From: an uncultured Bacteroidota bacterium
GTDB taxonomy: Bacteria; Bacteroidota; Bacteroidia; Flavobacteriales; Flavobacteriaceae
Assembly: GCA_902525795.1 (NCBI GenBank)
Contig: CABZIT010000007.1
Coordinates: forward strand, 1 to 48,043
Direction of reading: 5' to 3'
DNA length: 48,043 nucleotides
The notes beneath the pieces are model-generated. The model saw nothing but the letters and a program-made list of their open reading frames with translations, was not told the DNA's origin and ran no database searches. Shown here in pieces: positions 1-8,039 of this stretch (position 1 is its first letter; each line of letters starts with the position of its first letter). Position numbers and translations under genes: made by a program.

Positions 1-1362
1 AAAAGGTTTAAAAATTTGTACGTAAATATTGATTCCGATAATAAAATGACATACATAAATGGTGTTATTGACAATTTTTACTTAGATAATGATAATTTTA
101 AAGCTGCCAAATTATTAGACGATATCAAAAATTCAGAAATTGATTTTGAAATAAATTATGATGATAATGTACTAAGTGATTTTCAAGCGATAAGTGCTTC
201 AACAATTGATTCAACAAATTTTTTTGATTTTGAAAATATCAAATCTGATATTGAGAGTTTTAAACTTTTTCAATTAAACTATGGAAATGAAATAGGAAAT
301 ATTAATGGAATTATTTCCACAGAAAAAAAAGAAGTAAAAGAAATTGAAAATCCCAACCTTTTTAAAGTTAGTTTCTCAGACCCTATCATTGTTGGGCCGT
401 TTATTGTAAAAAATCACATTAATCAAAATGAAGAAATTATTGTTCAGGATATTAATAACATCTTGTACTTGATAGATAGCTCAGGAAAAATAGCGTGGAG
501 CAAACAAATTGATGAAAAAATATTAAATAAGGTTTTTCAAGTTGATTCATACAAAAATGGAAGGTTACAATATGTTTTTTCTACAGACAGCCAATTATAT
601 ATGTTAGACAGAAAGGGAAGAGATGTAGGAAAATTTCCTGTAAAGTTTAATGACAAGATCACACTTCCTATTTCGGTTTTTGATTATGATAAAAATAAGA
701 ATTATAGAATTTGTATCACCCAAGGTAATGAGCTTTTCATGTTTGATTCAAAAGGCACATTCGTTAATGGATTTAAATACAAAAAACAAGACCAAATAAT
801 TACTAGTCCAAAACATTTTAGAATTCAAAATAAAGATTTGATAGTGTTTAAAACTCAAAGCAAGTTTAATATCATCAACAGACGTGGAGAGGTAAGAATT
901 AAATTAACATCTGACATCAAGTTTTCAAATGATAACATATATTCTTATCAAAACAATTTAATATCAACATCAATTAATAATGAAATTTTAAAAATTGATC
1001 TAAAAGGAAATATTAATAAAATGAAGGAAGATAATTCGAATAAGATTTTTATAGTTTCAAATAATGATTACATTTCTTACTTGATAAATAACTCTGTAAA
1101 AACTCAAAAAAATAAAATTGATTTAGAATTTGGAAAATACTCTGGCTTAAGTTTACATGAAAATAAAAAAAATATATTCATTAGTCTCTACAATGAACAA
1201 TCTAAAAAACTGTATATATTCGACGAAAAATTGATTCCAATTTCCAACTTTCCAAAAACCATTAGTAGCAATGCAGTGACAAAATTGTCCAAGAATAATT
1301 TTTATTATTCTTTTATTGAGGATAATAATTCCGTTAGTTTAAACTCAGTTTCTACTCAATAG
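1..1362 (+). CDS. beta-propeller-like protein, 5' end outside window
   Basis: The frame is open from the first base of the window, so this is the C-terminal part of a longer protein; a TTG near the edge is unlikely to be the real start. About 450 residues are visible. I see at least five blade-like repeats of the form LY-hydrophobic-D-x-x-G, for example LYLIDSSGKIAW, LYMLDRKGRDVG and LFMFDSKGTFVNG, then weaker copies such as ILKIDLKGN and LYIFDEKL. That pattern is typical of PQQ- or WD-type beta-propeller folds. No catalytic motif or C-terminal membrane segment is visible. It runs tail to tail into lipB with an 11-bp overlap. Flavobacteria often carry a conserved hypothetical protein of this type, but I cannot assign a function. 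Confidence 0.6.
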   Translation, partial: KRFKNLYVNIDSDNKMTYINGVIDNFYLDNDNFKAAKLLDDIKNSEIDFEINYDDNVLSDFQAISASTIDSTNFFDFENIKSDIESFKLFQLNYGNEIGNINGIISTEKKEVKEIENPNLFKVSFSDPIIVGPFIVKNHINQNEEIIVQDINNILYLIDSSGKIAWSKQIDEKILNKVFQVDSYKNGRLQYVFSTDSQLYMLDRKGRDVGKFPVKFNDKITLPISVFDYDKNKNYRICITQGNELFMFDSKGTFVNGFKYKKQDQIITSPKHFRIQNKDLIVFKTQSKFNIINRRGEVRIKLTSDIKFSNDNIYSYQNNLISTSINNEILKIDLKGNINKMKEDNSNKIFIVSNNDYISYLINNSVKTQKNKIDLEFGKYSGLSLHENKKNIFISLYNEQSKKLYIFDEKLIPISNFPKTISSNAVTKLSKNNFYYSFIEDNNSVSLNSVSTQ

Positions 1363-2050
1363 TAGTAGCATTAAAAACCTTTAAAAAACTACTTTTTATC
1401 ACCCTTTTTAAAGCATCTTGATCAACATTAGTTTTTAACTCTTTGTTCATCGAGGTTACTACATTATTTTTTATACCACACGGAACGATATTATCAAAAT
1501 ATTCTAGATTCACATTTGCATTTAAAGCAAGCCCGTGCATTGTTACCCATCTGCTAGCTCTCACACCCATCGCACAAATTTTTCTTGGATTTTTAGATTC
1601 CACATTAAGCCATACACCGGTATTGCCTTCACTTCTACCTGCTGAAAGATTATACTTACTTAATACTTGGATTATTGTTTCTTCCAATAATCTCAAATAT
1701 TTATGAATATCAGTAAAAAAGTTTTCTAAATCTAATATCGGATATCCCACAATTTGTCCTGGACCATGATAGGTAATATCTCCTCCTCTGTTGATTTTAT
1801 AAAAGGATGCATTTTTTTCATTTAATTTTTTTTTATCTACCAATAAATTGGAAATATCTCCACTTTTGCCAAGTGTATAAACATTAGGATGTTCCACAAA
1901 TAAAAAATAATTTGGTGTTTTGATTTTTGAATTATTTTTTCTGTTGGCTTTTTTGATGGAAACAATTTTATCAAATAAGCTTTGTTGATAATCCCAAGCT
2001 TCTTTGAAATCCATCATGCCAAGATCAATAAACTTTATTTTTCTATTCAT
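1352..2050 (-). CDS. lipB: lipoyl(octanoyl) transferase LipB
   Basis: LipB moves the octanoyl group from acyl carrier protein to a lysine on lipoyl domains (pyruvate and 2-oxoglutarate dehydrogenases, glycine cleavage H protein). This is the first step of lipoate synthesis, in the cytoplasm. The 232-residue protein has the family signature RGGDITYHGPGQ at 88-99, the catalytic lysine region PRKICAMGVR (Lys157) and the thioester-forming cysteine in IVPCGI (Cys191), matching the Lys/Cys pair known for LipB. Length is normal and the start is ATG. It diverges from lysS across about 100 bp; a near-consensus -7 element (TATCTTTA) lies about 15 bases upstream. No lipA is in the window. Confidence 0.96.
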   Translation of the reverse strand: MNRKIKFIDLGMMDFKEAWDYQQSLFDKIVSIKKANRKNNSKIKTPNYFLFVEHPNVYTLGKSGDISNLLVDKKKLNEKNASFYKINRGGDITYHGPGQIVGYPILDLENFFTDIHKYLRLLEETIIQVLSKYNLSAGRSEGNTGVWLNVESKNPRKICAMGVRASRWVTMHGLALNANVNLEYFDNIVPCGIKNNVVTSMNKELKTNVDQDALKRVIKSSFLKVFNATTIE

Positions 2051-2119
2051 TTGAATTTAGTTGTGTAAAGATAGATATATTTAAAATTTTCTTATCATCT
2101 ATTTTTATTCAATTAAAAG

Positions 2120-2127
2120 TATATTTG
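2120..2127 (+). promoter_or_regulatory. lysS promoter, Bacteroidota -7 element
   Basis: TATATTTG matches TAnnTTTG exactly and ends 24 bases before the chosen lysS ATG. No clear TTG at the -33 position was found, so this rests on the -7 box and its position alone. Confidence 0.5.
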
Positions 2128-2151
2128 TGTATCCAATTTGTTAAATTAATT

Positions 2152-3840
2152 ATGGAGCTAAGTGAACAAGAATTAGTAAGAAGAGAAAAATTAAATAGGC
2201 TAATTGAGCTAGGAATTGATCCGTATCCTGCAGCATTATTTGCTGTTAAGGATTACTCCAGAGAAATCCATAATAATTTTAGTGATGGAAAGTCAGTTAC
2301 TGTAGCTGGTAGACTTATGTCCAGAAGAATTCAAGGAAATGCAAGTTTTGCCGAACTCCAAGATAGTAAAGGAAAAATTCAATTATATTTTAACAGAGAT
2401 GAAATATGTGATTCAGATGATAAATCGAAATACAATGAAGTTTACAAAAAACTTCTAGATATAGGTGACATCATTGGCATTGAGGGAAAACTTTTCAAAA
2501 CGAAGGTTGGTGAAAAAACAATTATGGTAAAAGATTTTACAATTCTTTCAAAATCTCTAAGGCCATTACCCCTTCCCAAGGAAGATAATGAGGGTAATAA
2601 ATATGATGAATTCAATGACCCTGAGCTCAGATACAGACAGAGATATGTTGATCTTATAGTTAACCCCACTGTAAAGGAAACATTTATCAAAAGAACTGCT
2701 ATAACAAATAGCATCAGGTCTTTTTTAAATGAGAAAGGATACTTAGAGGTTGAGACGCCAATACTTCAGCCAATCCCTGGCGGAGCTACTGCCCGACCAT
2801 TTCTGACTCATCATAATGCATTAAATATCCCACTTTACTTAAGAATCGCCAACGAATTGTATTTAAAAAGATTGATTGTTGGTGGATTTGACGGAGTATA
2901 CGAATTTGCAAAAGATTTTAGAAATGAGGGAATGGATCGGACGCATAATCCAGAATTTACCATCATGGAATTGTATGTTTCTTATAAGGACTACCATTGG
3001 ATGATGGAGCTAACAGAAAATTTAATTGAAAAAGTTGCAATTGACTCCAACGGAAAAAGTAAAATTAATGTTGGTAATAATGAAATTGATTTCAAAGCAC
3101 CATATCCCAGAATTTCTTTATATGATGCAATAAAAGAGTTCTCAGGTATTGATATTTCTGATATGGATGAAAGTAAACTTAGAGAAACTGCAAGGAAATT
3201 AAATGTTGACGTAGACGAAACAATGGGCAAAGGAAAAATAATTGATTGCATATTTGGGGACATTTGTGAACCTAATTTTATTCAACCAACATTTGTCATT
3301 GACTATCCCACGGAAATGAGTCCATTAACAAAAAAACACAGAGCTAAACCAAACTTGACTGAAAGATTTGAATTAATTGTAAATGGCAAAGAAATAGCGA
3401 ATGCATACAGTGAGTTGAATGATCCAATCGATCAAAAAAACAGATTTGAAGAACAATTAAAACTCTCTAAAAAAGGAGATCTAGAAGCAGGAGAGTTTAT
3501 TGATTATGATTTTTTAAGATCTCTTGAGTATGGAATGCCTCCTACATCAGGAATTGGAATCGGAATTGATAGACTAGTGATGCTAATGACTAATAATTCA
3601 TCAATCCAAGAAGTACTTTTCTTTCCGCAAATGAAACCAGAAAAAAAGAAACTTTCATTGAATGAAAATGAATCAAAGGTTATGGATTCCATACAGAAAG
3701 AAAAGTCAGAAATAAACAATATTAAACAAAACTCAGGCTTGAGTAATAAGTCATGGGACAAAACTATTAAGTCTTTAAGAAAATTGAATTTAATTACCGT
3801 TGAAAAAATAAATGAAATTGTCTATATCTCTAAAAAATAA
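2152..3840 (+). CDS. lysS: lysine-tRNA ligase, class II
   Basis: LysRS charges tRNA-Lys with lysine using ATP. The protein has an N-terminal OB-fold anticodon-binding domain, then the class II catalytic core with motif 2 around FRNEGMDRTHNPEFTIMEL and motif 3 GIGIGIDRLVML. I chose the ATG that gives MELSEQELVRREKL (562 aa) rather than an upstream in-frame TTG, because that TTG lies inside the -7 promoter element. After motif 3 there are roughly 70 further residues ending LRKLNLITVEKINEIVYISK. They look like a small winged-helix-type extension, which I associate with Bacteroidota LysRS rather than with the E. coli enzyme. Confidence 0.97.
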   Translation: MELSEQELVRREKLNRLIELGIDPYPAALFAVKDYSREIHNNFSDGKSVTVAGRLMSRRIQGNASFAELQDSKGKIQLYFNRDEICDSDDKSKYNEVYKKLLDIGDIIGIEGKLFKTKVGEKTIMVKDFTILSKSLRPLPLPKEDNEGNKYDEFNDPELRYRQRYVDLIVNPTVKETFIKRTAITNSIRSFLNEKGYLEVETPILQPIPGGATARPFLTHHNALNIPLYLRIANELYLKRLIVGGFDGVYEFAKDFRNEGMDRTHNPEFTIMELYVSYKDYHWMMELTENLIEKVAIDSNGKSKINVGNNEIDFKAPYPRISLYDAIKEFSGIDISDMDESKLRETARKLNVDVDETMGKGKIIDCIFGDICEPNFIQPTFVIDYPTEMSPLTKKHRAKPNLTERFELIVNGKEIANAYSELNDPIDQKNRFEEQLKLSKKGDLEAGEFIDYDFLRSLEYGMPPTSGIGIGIDRLVMLMTNNSSIQEVLFFPQMKPEKKKLSLNENESKVMDSIQKEKSEINNIKQNSGLSNKSWDKTIKSLRKLNLITVEKINEIVYISKK

Positions 3841-3867
3841 ATTATTTATATTTAAAAAAAAATCTCA

Positions 3868-4200
3868 ATGAAAAGTTATTTACTACCCATTTTTATATGC
3901 CTATTTATTTCAATTAATATTTATGCTAGCTCAACAAACTCTGAATATAGTTCTATTGAAGAAGTAAAGCAGTTAAATTATGAATTATTTACAGATGTTG
4001 GTTTTGATGAAAACAAAATTAATTTCATCAGCCGAGTTATATATGCAAACTACAAAAGAGCTACAACAATGGCAGAAAATGGGGTCTCTCATCAAGGAGC
4101 TAATCTTATTTTAGATGAAAAAGCAGAAGAAAGACTAACAAGACTTTTAACAAAAGATGAGTATATGACTTTCAACAAAATTAAGCATAAAATTAAATAA
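3868..4200 (+). CDS. small secreted protein of unknown function
   Basis: I do not recognise this family. The 110-residue product starts with a clear Sec signal peptide (MKSYLLPIFICLFISINIYA, cleavage probably after IYA). A mature part of about 90 residues follows, mostly helical by composition, with no cysteine and no known motif. It lies 27 bp after lysS and 7 bp before the Smr-domain gene, so it may be cotranscribed with both. Small secreted helical proteins of this kind are often periplasmic in Bacteroidota. The start is ATG. It is probably a real gene because the signal peptide is well formed and the spacing is operon-like. Confidence 0.7.
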   Translation: MKSYLLPIFICLFISINIYASSTNSEYSSIEEVKQLNYELFTDVGFDENKINFISRVIYANYKRATTMAENGVSHQGANLILDEKAEERLTRLLTKDEYMTFNKIKHKIK

Positions 4201-4207
4201 ACTTAAA

Positions 4208-4438
4208 TTGCTAAAAAAAGATCTTCACGGGCTAACTTATTCCGAAGTTGAAGATATGCTACCTAATTGGATTTTAACCAACTACAACAATGGTCATCAT
4301 GATTTTGAAATAATTACTGGAAACAGTTTTCAAATGAAAAATTTGGTTAAAAAGATTTGTCTTGAATACGGTTTTCATGCAGCTGAAAATTTTAATGGAA
4401 ATACAGGATCTTTAACTGTTGGTATTAAAAGCATTTAA
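4208..4438 (+). CDS. stand-alone Smr domain protein
   Basis: The 76-residue protein is essentially one Smr (small MutS-related) domain. It has the family's leading DLHGLT motif (residues 5-10), then a central strand ending EIITGN in place of the usual IIHGKG, a helix LVKKICLEYGF, and a closing GSLTVGI like the usual G-x-x-x-V. Smr domains bind or nick branched DNA or RNA, alone or at the end of MutS2. No MutS2 part is present here. The start is a TTG seven bases after the previous stop, and there is no earlier ATG in frame. The domain call is fairly sure; the role is unknown. The replacement of the glycine/lysine loop by TGNSFQ may affect nuclease activity. Confidence 0.75.
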   Translation: MLKKDLHGLTYSEVEDMLPNWILTNYNNGHHDFEIITGNSFQMKNLVKKICLEYGFHAAENFNGNTGSLTVGIKSI

Positions 4439-4539
4439 AAATCTATTTTTATTAACATTTAATTGTTGATTTAAATTCATACTATTTAGTAAATCATTTT
4501 GATTTTAATTTAAATTTACATCAGAATTAATATTCAAGA

Positions 4540-4623
4540 TCATCAACTTAGTTTTGGTTCAGGCTTTAATCAAAAATCAATCCTCACTGGTCCACTACAT
4601 TGATTATACCAAAACGTTGATGA
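4540..4623. repeat. large imperfect inverted repeat between convergent genes
   Basis: The left arm TCATCAAC-TTA-GTTTTGGT pairs with the right arm ACCAAAACGTTGATGA: 16 base pairs interrupted by a three-base bulge. Inside it, TAATCAA (4567-4573) pairs with TTGATTA (4600-4606), or alternatively AATCAAT with ATTGATT. The rest of the 4439-4631 gap is AT-rich with no gene. On the plus strand a T-rich run follows about ten bases later. It could be a bidirectional terminator, a small structured RNA or a MITE-like element; I cannot decide which from one copy. Confidence 0.55.
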
Positions 4624-4631
4624 CTTGAGTA

Positions 4632-5393
4632 TTATTTTTTTACTCTTATACGATCCCCAACAGTTATTTCATTCTCTTCAATTCCATTCAAGGCCTTAAG
4701 GTTTTCAGTAGTCATGTCAAACTTTTTAGCAATTGAGTAAAGGGTTTCTCCCTTTTTAACTCTATAGGTTTTATTTTTTCTTTTGATAACAAGATTATCG
4801 TATTTATCTAAATCATACCTCTCAATTAGATCAATTAATTTTTTTGGGTATTTAGGATCAGTGGCATATCCAGCTTTTTTGAGACCCTTTGCCCATTTCT
4901 CATAATTATCAATATCAAGTTTAAATAAAAAACTGTATCGATCTCTAGTTGCCAAAAAAATTGAATGGTCACGATAGGAGAACTCTGGGGTATCATACTT
5001 TCTAAAGCATTCTTGCTTTTCATCATCGTCATGAAATATTTTTTTACCATTCCATTCATGACATTTGATTCCAAAATGATTATTTGCCTCAACTGCTAAT
5101 CTACCTTTACCTCCACCAGATTCTAAAATCCCTTGCGCCAAAGTAATGCTTGCAGGAATCTTATACTGTATCATCTCATCCATAGCAATTGGTGCAAAAA
5201 ATTTAACATAATCCTCAGTTGAGTTAAATTTTTGGCCAAAGATTTTAGTTTTTTTTGATTTCTTCTTTTTTCTTTCTTTTTTTGATTTTTTTATTTCTTT
5301 TACAGCAACTGGCTTATTATTATATATAACCCTTTTTGTGCCACAACTTTGAATTAAGAATAAAAGAAGAAATAAGGAAAGTAGTCTGTTCAA
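4632..5393 (-). CDS. GH73 glucosaminidase with LysM, lipoprotein
   Basis: This is a peptidoglycan hydrolase predicted to cut the N-acetylglucosaminyl bond in glycan strands. The 253-residue protein has a lipoprotein signal ending LFLIQSC (Cys17) and a very lysine-rich linker (about 31-50). A glucosaminidase domain follows (about 57-200) with the probable catalytic glutamate in AQGILESGGGKG (Glu91) and the family's NNHFGIKC segment, and a C-terminal LysM domain (about 207-252, YRVKKGETLYSIAKKF) binds peptidoglycan. The start is a TTG directly before NRLLSLFLLL. An exact -7 element lies 16 bases upstream. It diverges from hutU. It probably works in cell-wall turnover or division; the basic linker could help it contact the wall or membrane. 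Confidence 0.9.
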   Translation of the reverse strand: MNRLLSLFLLLFLIQSCGTKRVIYNNKPVAVKEIKKSKKERKKKKSKKTKIFGQKFNSTEDYVKFFAPIAMDEMIQYKIPASITLAQGILESGGGKGRLAVEANNHFGIKCHEWNGKKIFHDDDEKQECFRKYDTPEFSYRDHSIFLATRDRYSFLFKLDIDNYEKWAKGLKKAGYATDPKYPKKLIDLIERYDLDKYDNLVIKRKNKTYRVKKGETLYSIAKKFDMTTENLKALNGIEENEITVGDRIRVKK

Positions 5394-5409
5394 GCTAAAA
5401 ATTTATATG

Positions 5410-5417
5410 CAAAGATA
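5410..5417 (-). promoter_or_regulatory. promoter of the GH73-LysM gene, -7 element
   Basis: On the minus strand the sequence reads TATCTTTG, an exact TAnnTTTG, ending 16 bases before the TTG start. No convincing -33 TTG is visible. Confidence 0.5.
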
Positions 5418-5527
5418 AATCAAAATATTATCATTTAATTTATAATTTAGACTTACTGAATCTTCCTATTTGGCATAAATAATGATATCTAAATATTATC
5501 TTTAGAAAAAAACTTATTAAAGTTAAA

Positions 5528-7510
5528 ATGAATTTTAAACAGCATATTTCTGCAGGAATTCCTATCCATATTCCAGAAAAAAAAGAGTATGACACTAATG
5601 TGAACCACGCACCTGTCAGAGAGAATATTTTAAATTCTATTGAAAAAAAACTAGCACTTAAAAATGCTCTTAGATACTTTGATACAAAACTCCATAAAAA
5701 TCTTATCGTAGAATTTAAAAATGAGCTTGACAAATTTGGCAGGATTTATATGTACAGATATAGACCAGATTATGAAATGCATGCCCGTCCAATTGATGCA
5801 TACCCACACAAGTCTAAACAAGCTGCTGCAATAATGCTAATGATTCAAAATAACCTTGACCCTAAGGTTGCCCAACATCCACATGAACTTATAACTTATG
5901 GTGGAAATGGATCTGTATTTCAAAATTGGGCACAATATTTATTATGTATGCAGTATTTATCTAAGATGACTGATAAACAAACATTAGTTATGTATTCAGG
6001 TCATCCTTTAGGTCTATTTCCATCACACAAAAATGCACCCAGAGTTGTTATAACCAATGGAATGGTTATTCCTAATTATTCAAAAAAAATTGACCTTGAA
6101 AAGTTTAATGCTTTGGGTGTAAGCCAATATGGACAAATGACAGCAGGAAGTTATATGTATATAGGACCGCAAGGAATCGTTCATGGAACTACTATAACTG
6201 TCTTAAATGCATTTCGAAAAATTGGAACAAACCCTTTGGGTAAATTATTTTTAACTTCGGGATTAGGTGGTATGAGTGGTGCACAACCAAAAGCGGGAAA
6301 TATTTCCGGATGTATTTCAGTATGTGCTGAAGTTAATATTAAAGCAATAAAAACTAGATTTGAACAAAATTGGGTAGATGAAATTATTGATAATGTAGAT
6401 GAACTCTGCAAAAGGGTTAAAAAAGCACAAAAAGAAAATGATGTTGTTTCAATTGCTTATCACGGAAATGTAGTTACAGTTTGGGAGGCATTTTTAAAAA
6501 ATGATATCTACGTAGACATAGGAAGTGATCAAACTTCATTGCACAATCCATGGTCAGGTGGATATTATCCAGATGATATTTCTTTTGATGAAGCAAATAA
6601 ATTAATCTGCGAAAATCCTTCATTATTTAAAAAGAAAGTTCAAGAAACTCTTATCAAACACGTTAAATTAATAAACTTACATTCAAAAAAAGGCACCTAT
6701 TTTTTTGACTACGGAAATGCATTTTTGTTAGAAGCATCTAGGGCTAAAGCTGAAATAATAAATAACGAGGGTGAATTTAAATACCCAAGTTATGTTCAGG
6801 ATATTATGGGGCCAATGTGTTTTGACTATGGTTTTGGTCCATTTAGGTGGGTTTGTGCAAGTGACAATCAAAATGATCTTGATAAAACAGATGAAATAGC
6901 GTGCAAAGTACTTAAAAAACTTTCCAAAGATGCAACTGATGATGTTAAGCAACAAATGCTAGACAATATAAAATGGATTGAGGCAGCGAAAGAAAACAAC
7001 ATGGTTGTTGGATCAAAAGCAAGGATATTATATGCTAATTCTGAGGGCAGAATTGAGATAGCTAAGGCTTTCAATAAAGCTATTGTAAATAAAATTATTG
7101 GTCCAATTATCTTAGGTAGAGATCATCATGATGTTTCGGGGACTGATTCACCTTACAGAGAAACCTCTAATATTTATGACGGATCTCAGTTTACAGCTGA
7201 TATGGCAATTCATAATGTTATCGGAGATAGTTTTAGAGGGGCAACTTGGGTTAGCATACATAACGGTGGCGGTGTTGGATGGGGAGAAGTAATTAATGGA
7301 GGTTTTGGAATGCTTATTGATGGTTCAAAAGAAAGTGAAAAGAATATTGAGTCTATGCTTTTTTGGGATGTTAATAATGGAATTGCAAGAAGAAACTGGG
7401 CGAGAAATCCTGGAGCTATTACTCAAATTAAAAGAGCAATGAAAAAAAACGAAATGCTTAGTGTAACTTTACCTAACTTAGTTGATAACAATTTATTAAA
7501 TGATTTGTAA
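5528..7510 (+). CDS. hutU: urocanate hydratase
   Basis: Urocanase adds water to urocanate to give imidazolonepropionate, the second step of histidine breakdown, using tightly bound NAD. Family hallmarks run through the protein: GGNGSVFQNWAQYL, TLVMYSGHPLGLFPSH, ALGVSQYGQMTAGSYMYIGP, the NAD-binding GLGGMSGAQPKAGN, DQTSLHNPWSGGYYP, GFGPFRWVCAS and the C-terminal RDHHDVSGTDSPYRE. At 660 residues it is about 100 longer than the Pseudomonas enzyme. This agrees with the long form I remember from Bacteroidota, with extra residues at the N-terminus and in the middle. No hutH, hutI or hutG is nearby. The DUF4136 lipoprotein gene starts one base after its stop. Confidence 0.96.
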   Translation: MNFKQHISAGIPIHIPEKKEYDTNVNHAPVRENILNSIEKKLALKNALRYFDTKLHKNLIVEFKNELDKFGRIYMYRYRPDYEMHARPIDAYPHKSKQAAAIMLMIQNNLDPKVAQHPHELITYGGNGSVFQNWAQYLLCMQYLSKMTDKQTLVMYSGHPLGLFPSHKNAPRVVITNGMVIPNYSKKIDLEKFNALGVSQYGQMTAGSYMYIGPQGIVHGTTITVLNAFRKIGTNPLGKLFLTSGLGGMSGAQPKAGNISGCISVCAEVNIKAIKTRFEQNWVDEIIDNVDELCKRVKKAQKENDVVSIAYHGNVVTVWEAFLKNDIYVDIGSDQTSLHNPWSGGYYPDDISFDEANKLICENPSLFKKKVQETLIKHVKLINLHSKKGTYFFDYGNAFLLEASRAKAEIINNEGEFKYPSYVQDIMGPMCFDYGFGPFRWVCASDNQNDLDKTDEIACKVLKKLSKDATDDVKQQMLDNIKWIEAAKENNMVVGSKARILYANSEGRIEIAKAFNKAIVNKIIGPIILGRDHHDVSGTDSPYRETSNIYDGSQFTADMAIHNVIGDSFRGATWVSIHNGGGVGWGEVINGGFGMLIDGSKESEKNIESMLFWDVNNGIARRNWARNPGAITQIKRAMKKNEMLSVTLPNLVDNNLLNDL

Positions 7511-7511
7511 C

Positions 7512-8039
7512 ATGAAAAAAATTCTTTATTTATTATCTATATTTATTTTTTTAAACTCTTGTGAATCAATCAGAGTAACCTCTGACTTTGATCAAAATTA
7601 TGCTTTTGATAATCTAAAAACTTATGCCTACTCTAAAAGTGGAATTGATCAAGTTGAAATAAATGATTTTGATAAAAAAAGAATACTCAAAGCAATTGAT
7701 GTTGAAATGTATAATAAAGGATTCAGAAAAAATAGTATAAACCCTGACTTCATCATAAACTTTTTTACAAAAACAAATCAAAAAATTGATTTTTATCCAT
7801 CCATGAATTATCGTGGACCATACATTGGTGGTTATTATATGAACCCTTATATAAATAATTCATTTGTTTATAATGAAGGGGTATTATTTATAGATGTAAT
7901 TGATAAAAAAAATAATCAGCTAGCATGGCAAGGCATAGGAAGAGGATATATTTCAACTTCTAATCAAAAAAAGAAAAATGAAAAGATTAAAAAAATCGTA
8001 AATAAAATCCTTCTACAATTTCCACCACTAAAAGACTAG
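7512..8039 (+). CDS. DUF4136 family lipoprotein
   Basis: This 175-residue protein has a lipoprotein signal, MKKILYLLSIFIFLNSC (Cys17). Its body matches the DUF4136 pattern: an early DFDQNYAFDNLKTYAY segment, a middle PDFIINFFT, and a late LFIDVIDKKNNQLAWQGIG strand pair followed by a lysine-rich helix. DUF4136 proteins are common in Bacteroidota, are probably anchored in the outer membrane facing the periplasm, and have no established function. I chose the ATG directly before KKILYL over one four codons upstream, because it gives a clean signal peptide. It lies one base after hutU, so the two are probably cotranscribed, though I see no functional link. Its tail overlaps the permease gene by 4 bp. 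Confidence 0.85.
   Translation: MKKILYLLSIFIFLNSCESIRVTSDFDQNYAFDNLKTYAYSKSGIDQVEINDFDKKRILKAIDVEMYNKGFRKNSINPDFIINFFTKTNQKIDFYPSMNYRGPYIGGYYMNPYINNSFVYNEGVLFIDVIDKKNNQLAWQGIGRGYISTSNQKKKNEKIKKIVNKILLQFPPLKD

Noticed and set aside
1443-1706. Open frame opposite lipB
   Set aside because: It is fully inside a well-supported gene on the other strand and has no recognisable features.
2125-2151. In-frame TTG start upstream of lysS
   Set aside because: It lies within the -7 promoter element, and the ATG at 2152 gives the family N-terminus.
4439-4631. A decayed gene or tRNA in the gap after the Smr gene
   Set aside because: All frames are short and AT-rich with no family motif, and no cloverleaf could be drawn; only the inverted repeat stands out.
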